Origin: CAYWCV01 sp964629885
GTDB lineage: Bacteria; Bacteroidota; Rhodothermia; Balneolales; CAYWCV01
Direction: 5' to 3'
Assembly (NCBI GenBank): GCA_964629885.1
Contig: CAZVRJ010000004.1
Span: 1 to 64,000 of the forward strand
Length of the DNA: 64,000 nucleotides
Shown here: one piece after another, positions 14,397 through 22,746 of the stretch
Position numbering within the stretch: position 1 is the first letter of the stretch
How the letters are laid out: each line of letters starts with the position of its first letter
Notes under the pieces: model-generated
Database searches by the model: none
The model's input: the letters and a program-made list of their open reading frames with translations, nothing else
What the model was told of the DNA's origin: nothing
Made by a program: the position numbers and the translations under genes

Positions 14397-16255
14397 ACGT
14401 GAAGCTCAAACCAGAATGTTGAGCCACCAAATTCATTTGATTGAATTCCCACTTTTCCTCCATGGGAATCAGCCATTTGTTTCACGATGGCAAGACCAAG
14501 ACCCGTACCATTGTTGCCTTCGCCGGGAATACGCCAAAATTTTTCAAAAAGATTGCTGTGGTGCTCTAATGGAATGCCGGGTCCGTGGTCAATAACAGAA
14601 AAACGGACACTCGACGCACTCCTCTCGGCAATAACTTGAACTTCACCTGGATTGGCATATTTACATGCATTCGAGACAAAATTTCTCAGAATATGACGTA
14701 ATACCCTTTTGTCAACCATAATATTATCAAACTCTTTTTCCATCTTGAGTTTTAGTTCAACATTTCGCAAACCTGCCAACTCTTGATTCTCGTCTATAAC
14801 TTCTTCGAGCAACTCAGCGACATTACACATCTCCAAGTGAATAATCTGATTGCTGTGGTCGATGCGTGCCAGTTCGAGAAGACCATCTAATGTAAGCAGC
14901 ATTCGCTCCGATTCTTCCCGAATCATACTGGCCAACTCTTCCTGTCGGTCGTTCAACTTACCTACGTTCTGCTCAATCAGCAAATGGATGGCCATCCGAA
15001 GAGTGGTGAGAGGGTTCTTGATTTCGTGGCTTACCGTCGAAATCAGATTCGATTTGATTCCGTCGACAAGTCGCATGCTCGTGATGTCGTCCAAGATGAC
15101 AGCCAGACCTTGATTCGCCTCGTATTGATCCGACAAGTGAAGTATGCGTGGCAGAAAATGACGTTCCTGGCTGCCGATTCGGAACGTAAGTGCGTCGTTG
15201 AGCCCTTCAGGGACATAGTCGTTCACATTGGTGAGCTGCAAATCCATGTGGTTTGACAAAAACTCGGCAACCGCCTCACCATCCTGGTATCCTAATGCGA
15301 CCAAAAAGCGATCGGCGGCCGGATTTCTGTAATCGACCTCCTGATCTTCCTTCATAATAAAAATGGGATGTGGGAACGTCGCAAATGTTTTCTGGATGGT
15401 TCTTTGGAGAAGCAAAATCTGTTCCGAGGTCTGGTCTGTGTACAATTTTAGCTTCGACGACATCTTATTAAATGATCCCGCAAGTACGCCCAACTCGTCA
15501 TCCGAAACAACTGGGACACTCTGGTCGTAGTTTCCCTCGCTGATTTGCTGAATACGGGTTGCGATATAGCGAATAGGCTCCAATATCCAGAGCACAAGCT
15601 GCCAAGAAACATACACCGATCCCAGCAAGGCAAGAACAACAGCAATTATGATATATAATTCTGTCTCATCGGCTGTTGACTTACTTCTTTCGGCTCTGAT
15701 AGAGACGTTGTCGACAAACCTCCGCTCTAAATCGGATGCGTTATGCGACATTTCGAGCACAGTAGCCGAAAGTGTGTTTTTGAGAGTGTCGAGACCAGCT
15801 TGTGGTGTGGCCGGATCCGAATAAAGCATTGCATATTCCACTACTCGAACAGCAGCGTCCTGAAAACGCAGGCTTTGTGTGGGATACATCGACGTCCCTG
15901 AATTGCTTTGATACCCTTCTAGGGACCTCTGAAGCCGATCTGTTTCACGTTGCGCCAATGAGCGGGCCCTCACCCATTGCCCCTGCTCAGCTAGAATTAC
16001 AGCATGGAGCAGATAGTTTCCAGCTAGCTTGGCGTCTTGAAGATCTTTGAGAATATCATAATTCTCGGATGTGATTGATTTTACTGTATCAGAAAGATTC
16101 CGGGTAGAACGAACTGAGTAGACGGCCATCGATAGAAGAATGATGGCCAAACTAAGCAACCCCAAAAGAAACCGAGTACGAAGCATGTTACGTCGCAACT
16201 TGCCCAGCAACCGTCGCAACATGCTTACGTTTTTATGAAGGTTGCCTTCACTCAA
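14378..16255 (-). CDS. Membrane sensor histidine kinase (HAMP-PAS-HisKA-HATPase)
   Basis: Product of 625 residues. Transmembrane helices lie at about 28-47 and 199-224 and enclose a helical periplasmic domain of about 150 residues. HAMP runs 225-272, PAS about 280-390, HisKA has the phospho-acceptor His410 in STVSHEIKNPLTTLR, and the ATPase has the N box near 525-529, DHGPGI (556-561) and GTGLGLAI (583-590). The layout resembles KinB, the partner of the NtrC-family regulator AlgB. Its start overlaps the end of the regulator gene by 8 bases, so the two are coupled. The periplasmic signal is unknown. Confidence 0.95.
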   Translation of the reverse strand: MSEGNLHKNVSMLRRLLGKLRRNMLRTRFLLGLLSLAIILLSMAVYSVRSTRNLSDTVKSITSENYDILKDLQDAKLAGNYLLHAVILAEQGQWVRARSLAQRETDRLQRSLEGYQSNSGTSMYPTQSLRFQDAAVRVVEYAMLYSDPATPQAGLDTLKNTLSATVLEMSHNASDLERRFVDNVSIRAERSKSTADETELYIIIAVVLALLGSVYVSWQLVLWILEPIRYIATRIQQISEGNYDQSVPVVSDDELGVLAGSFNKMSSKLKLYTDQTSEQILLLQRTIQKTFATFPHPIFIMKEDQEVDYRNPAADRFLVALGYQDGEAVAEFLSNHMDLQLTNVNDYVPEGLNDALTFRIGSQERHFLPRILHLSDQYEANQGLAVILDDITSMRLVDGIKSNLISTVSHEIKNPLTTLRMAIHLLIEQNVGKLNDRQEELASMIREESERMLLTLDGLLELARIDHSNQIIHLEMCNVAELLEEVIDENQELAGLRNVELKLKMEKEFDNIMVDKRVLRHILRNFVSNACKYANPGEVQVIAERSASSVRFSVIDHGPGIPLEHHSNLFEKFWRIPGEGNNGTGLGLAIVKQMADSHGGKVGIQSNEFGGSTFWFELHVKNKAT

Positions 16256-17603
16256 TGTTATATTTCTTTCGTTTTCTATACAAAGTCGCGGTATCTATTC
16301 CCAGGATTTTGGCAGCCTCTTCAAGGTTATTTGCTTTATGAATCACTTTCTCGATATGGATGCGCTCGATATGTTCCATTGATACAGGACTTCCAATATG
16401 AATAGATGTTCCCGATGTCGGAGATGACGCCATGGGCAAGTCCCAAACTTGGATTAGAGGTCCGTCGGCCAATATCACAGCACGTTCAAGCGCATTTCGA
16501 AGCTCTCTCAAATTACCGGGCCAGTCGTACGATAGCATCAGTTTCTGAGCAGGTTCCGAGAAACCTGTAATCTCACGCCCCATCGACTTGCTTAACTGCC
16601 GAAGGTGCTTGTTTGCATGCCTTAGGATACTAGATGTTCGTTCTCGCAACGGTGGCATGTTCATGGTTATCACATTAAGGCGGTAGAACAGGTCTTCACG
16701 AAACGAGCCCGATGCAACCATAGCCTCAATATCGCGATTGGTGGCAGCAATGATGCGAACATCTGCTTTACGAGTTTTATGGTCGCCTACTTGCTCATAC
16801 TCTTTCTCCTGAAGCAATCGCAACAGTTTTGGCTGAATAGATAACGGCAACTCGCCGATTTCGTCGAGTAAGAGAGTTCCTCCAGAAGCAACCTCTACCT
16901 TTCCAACCTTATTTTGAACAGCTCCCGTAAATGCTCCTTTAACGTGCCCAAAAAGCTCACTTTCTAACAATTCTGCCGATAGGCTAGGACAACTCACAGT
17001 GAGAAATGGCTCTTTATTGCGATCGCTTCTACGGTGTATTTCGGATGCCAGAACACTTTTACCAGTCCCATTTTCACCGAGAATTAAGACTGATGCCTGT
17101 GTAGGTGCTACTTTGTCGAGTAGTTGAATGACTGGCATCATAGCGGGGTCATCGCCAGAAAAGTCGTACACATTGTTGCCAGCAGCAACCTGTTTCTCCA
17201 GATCTTCGACACGTTGTTGCAACAGTCTGTGTTTGCTGATCTTCAGCAAAACTTGCCTCATCACATCGGGTGTGATCGGTTTCGGAATGTAGTCGAACGC
17301 CCCAAGTTTAATAGCTTCTACAGCTGTTGAATAAGAGGCATGCGCCGTCAGTACAACTATGCTAATGTCATGCTGCGCATTTAACAGTGGCTCTATCCAG
17401 TCAATTCCGTTATCAGACCCTAAATTCAGGTCTAAAAATGCAACCTCCACTCTGTGATTTTCTACGTATTCGACTCCTTCTTTGCCACTCTTTGCGCTCG
17501 ATGCTTCGTAACCCATCGTCTCGAGTCCTAACACCAATGCCTTTCGGATGTTGGGTTCGTCGTCAATGATCAGTGTTCTCATTTTCATAGTAGTTTTGTA
17601 CAA
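16248..17603 (-). CDS. NtrC-family sigma-54-dependent response regulator
   Basis: Product of 451 residues (six or eight fewer from the internal Met codons just ahead of RTLIIDDEP). The receiver domain covers 8-125 with phospho-acceptor Asp58 in VAFLDLNLG. The AAA+ domain has Walker A GENGTGKS (176-183), the sigma-54 contact loop GAFTGA (223-228), Walker B LLLDE (244-248) and an arginine finger in PPLRER. A Fis-type helix-turn-helix ends the protein (about 410-451, LEEAAKILGIDTATLYRKRKK). It activates sigma-54 promoters, most plausibly the one at 13613. It is first in the operon with the kinase. Confidence 0.96.
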   Translation of the reverse strand: MYKTTMKMRTLIIDDEPNIRKALVLGLETMGYEASSAKSGKEGVEYVENHRVEVAFLDLNLGSDNGIDWIEPLLNAQHDISIVVLTAHASYSTAVEAIKLGAFDYIPKPITPDVMRQVLLKISKHRLLQQRVEDLEKQVAAGNNVYDFSGDDPAMMPVIQLLDKVAPTQASVLILGENGTGKSVLASEIHRRSDRNKEPFLTVSCPSLSAELLESELFGHVKGAFTGAVQNKVGKVEVASGGTLLLDEIGELPLSIQPKLLRLLQEKEYEQVGDHKTRKADVRIIAATNRDIEAMVASGSFREDLFYRLNVITMNMPPLRERTSSILRHANKHLRQLSKSMGREITGFSEPAQKLMLSYDWPGNLRELRNALERAVILADGPLIQVWDLPMASSPTSGTSIHIGSPVSMEHIERIHIEKVIHKANNLEEAAKILGIDTATLYRKRKKYNIE

Positions 17604-17641
17604 TTTCGGCAGCGATCAAGCCACCCCTAAGATAATAAAGA

Positions 17642-17657
17642 GGGAAAGCGCTTTCCC
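17642..17657. promoter_or_regulatory. 16-bp perfect palindrome in a divergent promoter region
   Basis: GGGAAAGCGCTTTCCC is a perfect palindrome between the leftward regulator/kinase operon and the rightward aminotransferase operon. The core GAAAGCGCTTTC looks like LacI-family operators with a central CG or GC, but no LacI-type gene is nearby. The GbsR-type regulator encoded in the rightward operon is one candidate ligand. Function inferred only. Confidence 0.5.
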
Positions 17658-17730
17658 GTTTTCGTGTGAAAATAGATCTCAAAAAATGGCTATTTTCATG
17701 TTTTAATCCCAACTCAGAAGCAAAATCGAC

Positions 17731-18936
17731 GTGTCTAGCATATCTCCTCGCGCAACTGCACTATCACCATCCGAAACACTAAAGATATCTGCCCTTGCAA
17801 AAGAAATGCAACAGGCTGGAAAATCCGTTATATCTCTCAGTGCCGGAGAACCAGACTTCAAGACACCCGATTACATCTGTAATGCCGCCATAAAGGCTAT
17901 CCGCGATGGTCACCACGGCTATACGGTTAACGCCGGCACCATTGAGCTTCGTATAACCATTGCAAATAAGCTGATGCGCGAGAATAATCTCAAGTATGCA
18001 CCAGATCAAATAATCGTGTCGAATGGAGCCAAACAGTCGATTGGCTTTGCTATACTGGCATTAGTTGGTGAAGGCGACGAGGTTATAATCCCAGCACCCT
18101 ACTGGGTGTCGTACCCCGAGATGGTCAAGTTTGCTGACGCAACGCCGGTTTTTGTAAGAACAGCGTTCGAGAACGACTACAAAATGACCCCGAAGCAACT
18201 GGAGGAGGCCATTACTGCAAAGACGAAAGTGCTCATTCTTTGCTCGCCATCGAATCCGACCGGCAGCTGCTATACACGCGAAGAGTTGGCAGCTCTGGCC
18301 GACGTAGTGAGGAAACATCCGCAGATTACAATTATCAGCGACGAAATTTACGAGTACATCGTGTTCGACCATCCACACGTGAGCATTGGGGAGGTTGCAC
18401 CCGATCTCTACGACCGGTTCGTGCTGGTAAACGGATACTCAAAGGGATTTGCCATGACGGGCTGGAGATTGGGGTATTTGGCTGGTCCGAAAGAAGTTGT
18501 GGCGGCGGTGGGCAAGATTCAGAGCCAAGAAACCAGTGCTCCTAGCACCATCAGCCAGAAGGCTGGCGAGGCAGCCTATTCCCACCCGTTAGACGAGGTA
18601 CTCATCATGCGGGAGGCTTTTAAGCAGCGTCGCGATTATTTGGTTGATGCACTCAATTCCATCCCAGGAGTGAGATGCTTCAGACCAGGAGGAGCTTTTT
18701 ACGCGTTTCCCGATATTTCTGCATACTTGGGTGGCAAGGGCGCAAACGGCGAGCCCATCGATACAAGCACCGAATTGGTGATGTACTTATTGGAACACTC
18801 CGGTATTGCCATGGTTCCGGGCGATGCATTTGGAGAGCCAGATGGCATCAGACTCAGCTACGCAACTTCCATGGAAAATTTGGAGGAATCGGTAAAGCGC
18901 CTCAAAGTAGGGTTGAGCTCCATCAAAATGAACTGA
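17731..18936 (+). CDS. PLP-dependent aspartate-type aminotransferase (class I/II)
   Basis: Product of 401 residues, GTG start at 17731 (MSSISPRATALSPSETLKISALAKEM is the normal start of subgroup I-gamma enzymes). Visible motifs are SLSAGEPDFKTP, SNGAKQ (cofactor phosphate region), SPSNPTGSCY, SDEIYEYIVFD and the PLP-lysine motif NGYSKGFAMTGWRLGY. The C-terminal IRLSYATSMENLEE holds the substrate-carboxylate Arg. It transfers amino groups between aspartate (or prephenate) and 2-oxoglutarate. The GbsR-type gene starts one base after its stop. Confidence 0.94.
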   Translation: MSSISPRATALSPSETLKISALAKEMQQAGKSVISLSAGEPDFKTPDYICNAAIKAIRDGHHGYTVNAGTIELRITIANKLMRENNLKYAPDQIIVSNGAKQSIGFAILALVGEGDEVIIPAPYWVSYPEMVKFADATPVFVRTAFENDYKMTPKQLEEAITAKTKVLILCSPSNPTGSCYTREELAALADVVRKHPQITIISDEIYEYIVFDHPHVSIGEVAPDLYDRFVLVNGYSKGFAMTGWRLGYLAGPKEVVAAVGKIQSQETSAPSTISQKAGEAAYSHPLDEVLIMREAFKQRRDYLVDALNSIPGVRCFRPGGAFYAFPDISAYLGGKGANGEPIDTSTELVMYLLEHSGIAMVPGDAFGEPDGIRLSYATSMENLEESVKRLKVGLSSIKMN

Positions 18937-18937
18937 T

Positions 18938-19543
18938 ATGTCGAATGACGAGAAACACCATATCGTGAACAGGTCAGATGGCCATCAACAAGCTCTTGAC
19001 CAGTTTGTGCTGTATTGGGGTGAAATGGCGTCGTCGTGGGGCATTAACAAAACGATGGCCCAAATTCATGCACTTTTATACGCAGAGCAGGAGCCGATGG
19101 ACACCGACACGGTAATGCTCGAGCTCAACATAAGCCGTGGCAATGCGAATATGAACCTTCGCAAATTGCTCGACTGGGGCCTCATCCATAAGGTCAATAA
19201 AGAAGGTGAACGTAGGGAGTATTTCACGGCCGAAAAAGACGTCTGGAACATGGCAGCTCGCATCATCCGTGAACGCCAGCGCATGGAAATTACCCCGATC
19301 AAGGAGAATTTGAAGGAATGTCTCACCATGGTTGAGGGTGAAGCATCGAATGCGGCATCCGAAGCGGCGTTTAGAGAACGGATTCAGAACTTTGTTTCCT
19401 TCTTGGAGCTTTTTGAGGGTTTTACCCAGGCCATACTTCCTTATGTGAGCGAGAAGAACTTGAGCTCACTACAGAAATTCGTATCCTTTGCCAGAAAACG
19501 AAATCTGCTAAAGGGACGCCCCGAAGACCATCTACCTTTGTAA
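18938..19543 (+). CDS. GbsR/MarR-type winged-helix transcriptional regulator
   Basis: Product of 201 residues. Residues 25-110 are a winged helix: WGINKTMAQIHALLYAEQEPMDTDTVMLELNISRGNANMNLRKLLDWGLIHKV is characteristic of the GbsR branch. The C-terminus is a long helical dimerisation region. GbsR proteins control osmoprotectant genes in Bacillus; here the target is unknown and may include its own operon. It directly follows the aminotransferase gene and precedes yraN by 4 bases. Confidence 0.88.
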   Translation: MSNDEKHHIVNRSDGHQQALDQFVLYWGEMASSWGINKTMAQIHALLYAEQEPMDTDTVMLELNISRGNANMNLRKLLDWGLIHKVNKEGERREYFTAEKDVWNMAARIIRERQRMEITPIKENLKECLTMVEGEASNAASEAAFRERIQNFVSFLELFEGFTQAILPYVSEKNLSSLQKFVSFARKRNLLKGRPEDHLPL

Positions 19544-19547
19544 TCGT

Positions 19548-19934
19548 ATGCTACCAGGACGCAACTCAACACAGGGCACCGGGAGGTCGGGCGAGGATAT
19601 TGCCGTATCCTTCCTTGAGAACGAGGGGTACACCGTTTTAGAGCGGAATTACCACTTCGAAAAAGCCGAAGTCGACATCGTGGCATACGACAATCAACGC
19701 TTCATCTTTGTAGAAGTAAAGACCCGTATGGGCAGCTCCTTCGAAGAATCGGAGGAAAGGCTCTCACAAGATCAGTTCAAACGCGTTATGAAAGCCGGAC
19801 AAGCTTGGCTTTACGAGCGTAAAATGGAAGGAGCCCCCGTACGTTTTGACCTTATCACGGTACAGATCAAGGGCTCCGATCCCGTAGTTAGGCATTACAA
19901 AAACGCTGCAAACGACCTTCAGCAATTTCGCTGA
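19548..19934 (+). CDS. YraN/UPF0102 family nuclease-fold protein
   Basis: Product of 128 residues, normal for UPF0102. It shows GRSGEDIAVSFLENEGYTVLERNYHF and EVDIVAYDNQRFIFVEVKTRMG, which together hold the restriction-endonuclease-like E...D-x...ExK catalytic pattern. The family is nearly universal and often sits near rnhB or rRNA-modification genes; its role in DNA or RNA processing is not settled. It is last in the aminotransferase-regulator operon. Confidence 0.92.
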   Translation: MLPGRNSTQGTGRSGEDIAVSFLENEGYTVLERNYHFEKAEVDIVAYDNQRFIFVEVKTRMGSSFEESEERLSQDQFKRVMKAGQAWLYERKMEGAPVRFDLITVQIKGSDPVVRHYKNAANDLQQFR

Positions 19935-19946
19935 TATCTGGTTTAT

Positions 19947-19961
19947 TGCAATCGAGTTGCA
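19947..19961. promoter_or_regulatory. TGCAA-N5-TTGCA inverted repeat upstream of the metal-locus genes
   Basis: TGCAATCGAGTTGCA ends 26 bases before the start codon of the His-rich gene, a good position for a repressor operator. Similar TGCAA/TTGCA elements recur ahead of the TonB receptor gene (20379-20412). A Zur- or Fur-family binding site is plausible but not proven. Confidence 0.45.
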
Positions 19962-19987
19962 TATATCGGGTCGATTGACGATATTTC

Positions 19988-20311
19988 ATGGATATGACCC
20001 TTTTACGTAGACATATCGCGACAGTATTGATTCTGGCTGTTTTCAGCCTGATGATGCACGTAGGCGTCTACCATAGCCATGAATCGGAAGAGAGTCAGGC
20101 CCAGGAGCAAGACCATGGGCATATTAGTTCAGATACATGTATTGCAGGATTGGCCCATGCTCAGCTTTCGTTAGAGCTGGTGGCTCCGACAGCAACTTGG
20201 GTTCCTGTGGCCGTAGTTCCCTCATCGACCAGCGAGAACTACCACCAAAATTCGCCGTCAAAAAAGTTCGGACGGGCACCCCCATCTGTAAACACGGCAG
20301 TCACTACTTAA
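19988..20311 (+). CDS. Small secreted or membrane-anchored His-rich protein, first gene of the metal locus
   Basis: Product of 107 residues. Residues 6-27 are a hydrophobic signal or anchor (RRHIATVLILAVFSLMMHVGVY). They are followed by a His/Glu cluster (HSHESEESQAQEQDHGH) that looks metal-binding, one Cys (SDTCIAG), and a Pro/Ser/Thr-rich tail. I recognise no family with confidence; it is reminiscent of small DUF2946-type proteins found near metal transport genes. The position just upstream of the TonB receptor and the His cluster suggest a metal-related role. The start ATG is at 19988, 26 bases after an inverted repeat. Confidence 0.65.
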   Translation: MDMTLLRRHIATVLILAVFSLMMHVGVYHSHESEESQAQEQDHGHISSDTCIAGLAHAQLSLELVAPTATWVPVAVVPSSTSENYHQNSPSKKFGRAPPSVNTAVTT

Positions 20312-20321
20312 AGTGATCGAC

Positions 20322-20346
20322 ATCAGCTGGCCTGTATCCAGCTGAT
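20322..20346 (+). other. Perfect hairpin between the His-rich gene and the TonB receptor gene
   Basis: ATCAGCTGG (20322-20330) and CCAGCTGAT (20338-20346) form a 9-bp stem with a 7-base loop. No T-run follows, so it is not a standard terminator. It could be an RNA-processing or attenuation element inside the operon leader, or a protein site. Confidence 0.45.
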
Positions 20347-20378
20347 CATATGAGCTATTAACGCGCGTGATGCGGTCG

Positions 20379-20412
20379 TGCAACAGCACGGTTGCAACCT
20401 CGCATAGTTGCA
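20379..20412. promoter_or_regulatory. Cluster of TGCAA/TTGCA half-sites at the TonB receptor start
   Basis: TGCAA at 20379-20383, the palindrome GGTTGCAACC at 20390-20399, and TTGCA at 20408-20412 overlapping the start codon. The half-sites match those upstream of the His-rich gene. They may form a metalloregulator operator; spacing differs from the first site, which lowers confidence. Confidence 0.4.
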
Positions 20413-22717
20413 TCAAGTGTTTACAACAGCATTTTTATTTGGGTTATTACTAGCGTCTTTCGCAATGGATCCGGTTTTGTTGACAGGAAGAGTCATCGAT
20501 AAGACCACCGATATTCCGTTGCAAAGTGCAACTATCTTAGTTGTGGGCCAGCAGCGTGGAACTACCACAGATTCGCTTGGCACGTACAATTTGCACCTTG
20601 AAGCCGGTACTCACGTACTTGAGTACCGATATGTCGGTTACAAGCCTCAACAAATTGCCGTGACTGTGTTCAGAGACACAACCATCAACATCGCACTGGA
20701 TCCAGATGTGTCCATATCGAAATCGGTCGAAGTTCATGCTGAGCGAAATCCACGGACAATGACTTCAACGACCGGAGTCACCTTGTCAACGCAGGAGCTA
20801 GATCGTAGCCGAGGTCAGACCTTGGGTGAGTCACTAGCTGGCGTAGTGGGCGTGGATGTGCTTCAAACTGGAGCCTCTATCGCAAAACCCGTCATACGTG
20901 GCCTTCACAGCGACAGAGTAATTACCATGCAGTCGGGACTTAGCCAAGAGGGTCAGCAATGGGGTGGTGAGCATGCGCCCGAAATTGACCCATTCTCGCC
21001 GGGAAGGATTGAGGTAATTAAAGGCGCTGCTGGCGTCGAATATGGTATTGGTGCAATAGGTGGTGTCATTAGAGTCATCCCACGTGCAGTCGATTTCACG
21101 AGATTGATAAGCGGTTCGGTTTTGGTGAACGGTTACAGCAACAATGCCCAGGGGGCGGCAAGTTTGAATTTGGAGGGAAGCCCAAACCGTAGCAATGACT
21201 TCAACTGGCGCGTGCAAGGCAGTGTCAGAAAAGCTGGAGATTCCAGATCACCCAACTATGTGATCGACAACTCAGGTTTCCAAGAGCTAAGCTTGAACTC
21301 CATGTTGGCATTTAAAACCGGAAAACTCACGAACCGATTGTACGCCAGCACCTACAACACGGAACTAGGTATATACACAGGGGCTCACTTTGGTAGCCCA
21401 AATGATCTTCAGCGAGCTATCGACCGGGGTGCTCCGGCGGTGGAGCAACCCTTCACGTACTCCATTAAAGCGCCAAAGCAGCAGATTAGACATCACTTGT
21501 TTTCTGCAGAAAGCAGTGTATTTATTGAGAAAATTGGGGCTTTGGACGTCCACTACGGACTACAGCAGAATAATCGTAAAGAATTCGATGCCCACGGACG
21601 ATTTGGCAGAGAGTTGAACGAAGCCGCATTCGATTTAACCCTCACTACGCAGACCCTTGACGTTCGACTTCAGCATCTGAGTATATCTGGCGTCGACGGC
21701 AAAGTTGGTCTTCAGGTGAAGCGGCAAGGCAATGTGAGAAGTTCAACGGGCTTTCTCATCCCAGATTTCAGGAGTTATTCAGCTGGTTTCTATGTTTTGG
21801 AGTTTATACAACTTGGAGACATCAGGTTAGAAGCCGGAGGACGCCTCGATTACCTGTGGAACAGGGTGTATTCGGTGAGATCGCCCCGTATTGATGGACG
21901 TTCTGACCATTGGCTGCAGCCTAGCGGGGCTGTTGGTATGGTTTGGAATATCTCCGATGAGCTTGAGCTGAGTGCGACAATCGGCTCGGCTTGGAGGCCA
22001 GCTGGGATCAATGAGCGTTTCAGTTACGGTGTACACCATGGAACGGCACAGTATGAAATCGGGGATCCGAACTTGAAGCCCGAGTTTGCCACAAACACGG
22101 AGGTCGGAATTTCGTGGGAGTCGGAAACGGGAGGAATTCGGCTGAATGCTTGGAACAGTTCGATAAAAGACTTTGTACAACTTCGACCTGACGGATCTGT
22201 CGTCAGCACCATTCGCGGGGCTTTTCCTCTATATTTATACCAACAATACGACGCAACTCTTCGAGGTCTTGAAGTATCGTTTCATATTCACCCAGTCGAC
22301 TTCTACGAAACCGGAATTAAAGGATCGATACTCTGGGGCGACAATAGAGAGCTCGGCGAACCACTTTACATGATGCCAGCCCCAAATCTGCAATGGGTCA
22401 ACAACTTGACACTTCCGTCGAGCGGCACATTTCGGCAAAACACGTTTCAATTGGGTCTTCGGTCTGTTGCTAGACAGACGAGATTTCCTGCATTGGTAGA
22501 GACTGAAGCGTACCGAGAACCACCTCCACCTAAGAGCTACTCACTGCTTGACTTAGGATTTTCTTCGAATATCCGAATCGGTGAGAAAAAATTCGACCTC
22601 AGCGTCGATGTAAAAAATGTCTTGAATTTGACCTATCGCAACTACCTGAGCCGCTTCCGATACCTCATCGATGAGCCAGGTCGCAGTGTAGTTATTCGTA
22701 TGGCTATACCTTTTTAA
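20408..22717 (+). CDS. TonB-dependent outer-membrane receptor, ZnuD-like
   Basis: Product of 769 residues from a TTG start at 20408, with a GTG three codons on as alternative. A signal peptide (TTAFLFGLLLASFA) is followed by a carboxypeptidase-regulatory-like domain (about 24-105, LLTGRVIDKTTDIPLQSATILV...RYVGYKPQQIAV). A plug domain contains VIRGLHSDRV, GGEHAPEIDPFSPGRIEVIKGAAGVEYGIGAIGGVI, and a 22-strand barrel ends in Phe. The HAxxIDP segment of the plug recalls ZnuD zinc receptors. It imports a substrate across the outer membrane with TonB energy; zinc or another divalent metal is inferred from the locus. Confidence 0.88.
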   Translation: MHQVFTTAFLFGLLLASFAMDPVLLTGRVIDKTTDIPLQSATILVVGQQRGTTTDSLGTYNLHLEAGTHVLEYRYVGYKPQQIAVTVFRDTTINIALDPDVSISKSVEVHAERNPRTMTSTTGVTLSTQELDRSRGQTLGESLAGVVGVDVLQTGASIAKPVIRGLHSDRVITMQSGLSQEGQQWGGEHAPEIDPFSPGRIEVIKGAAGVEYGIGAIGGVIRVIPRAVDFTRLISGSVLVNGYSNNAQGAASLNLEGSPNRSNDFNWRVQGSVRKAGDSRSPNYVIDNSGFQELSLNSMLAFKTGKLTNRLYASTYNTELGIYTGAHFGSPNDLQRAIDRGAPAVEQPFTYSIKAPKQQIRHHLFSAESSVFIEKIGALDVHYGLQQNNRKEFDAHGRFGRELNEAAFDLTLTTQTLDVRLQHLSISGVDGKVGLQVKRQGNVRSSTGFLIPDFRSYSAGFYVLEFIQLGDIRLEAGGRLDYLWNRVYSVRSPRIDGRSDHWLQPSGAVGMVWNISDELELSATIGSAWRPAGINERFSYGVHHGTAQYEIGDPNLKPEFATNTEVGISWESETGGIRLNAWNSSIKDFVQLRPDGSVVSTIRGAFPLYLYQQYDATLRGLEVSFHIHPVDFYETGIKGSILWGDNRELGEPLYMMPAPNLQWVNNLTLPSSGTFRQNTFQLGLRSVARQTRFPALVETEAYREPPPPKSYSLLDLGFSSNIRIGEKKFDLSVDVKNVLNLTYRNYLSRFRYLIDEPGRSVVIRMAIPF

Positions 22718-22746
22718 ACAGAACAACATCACTTAACAGAACCATC

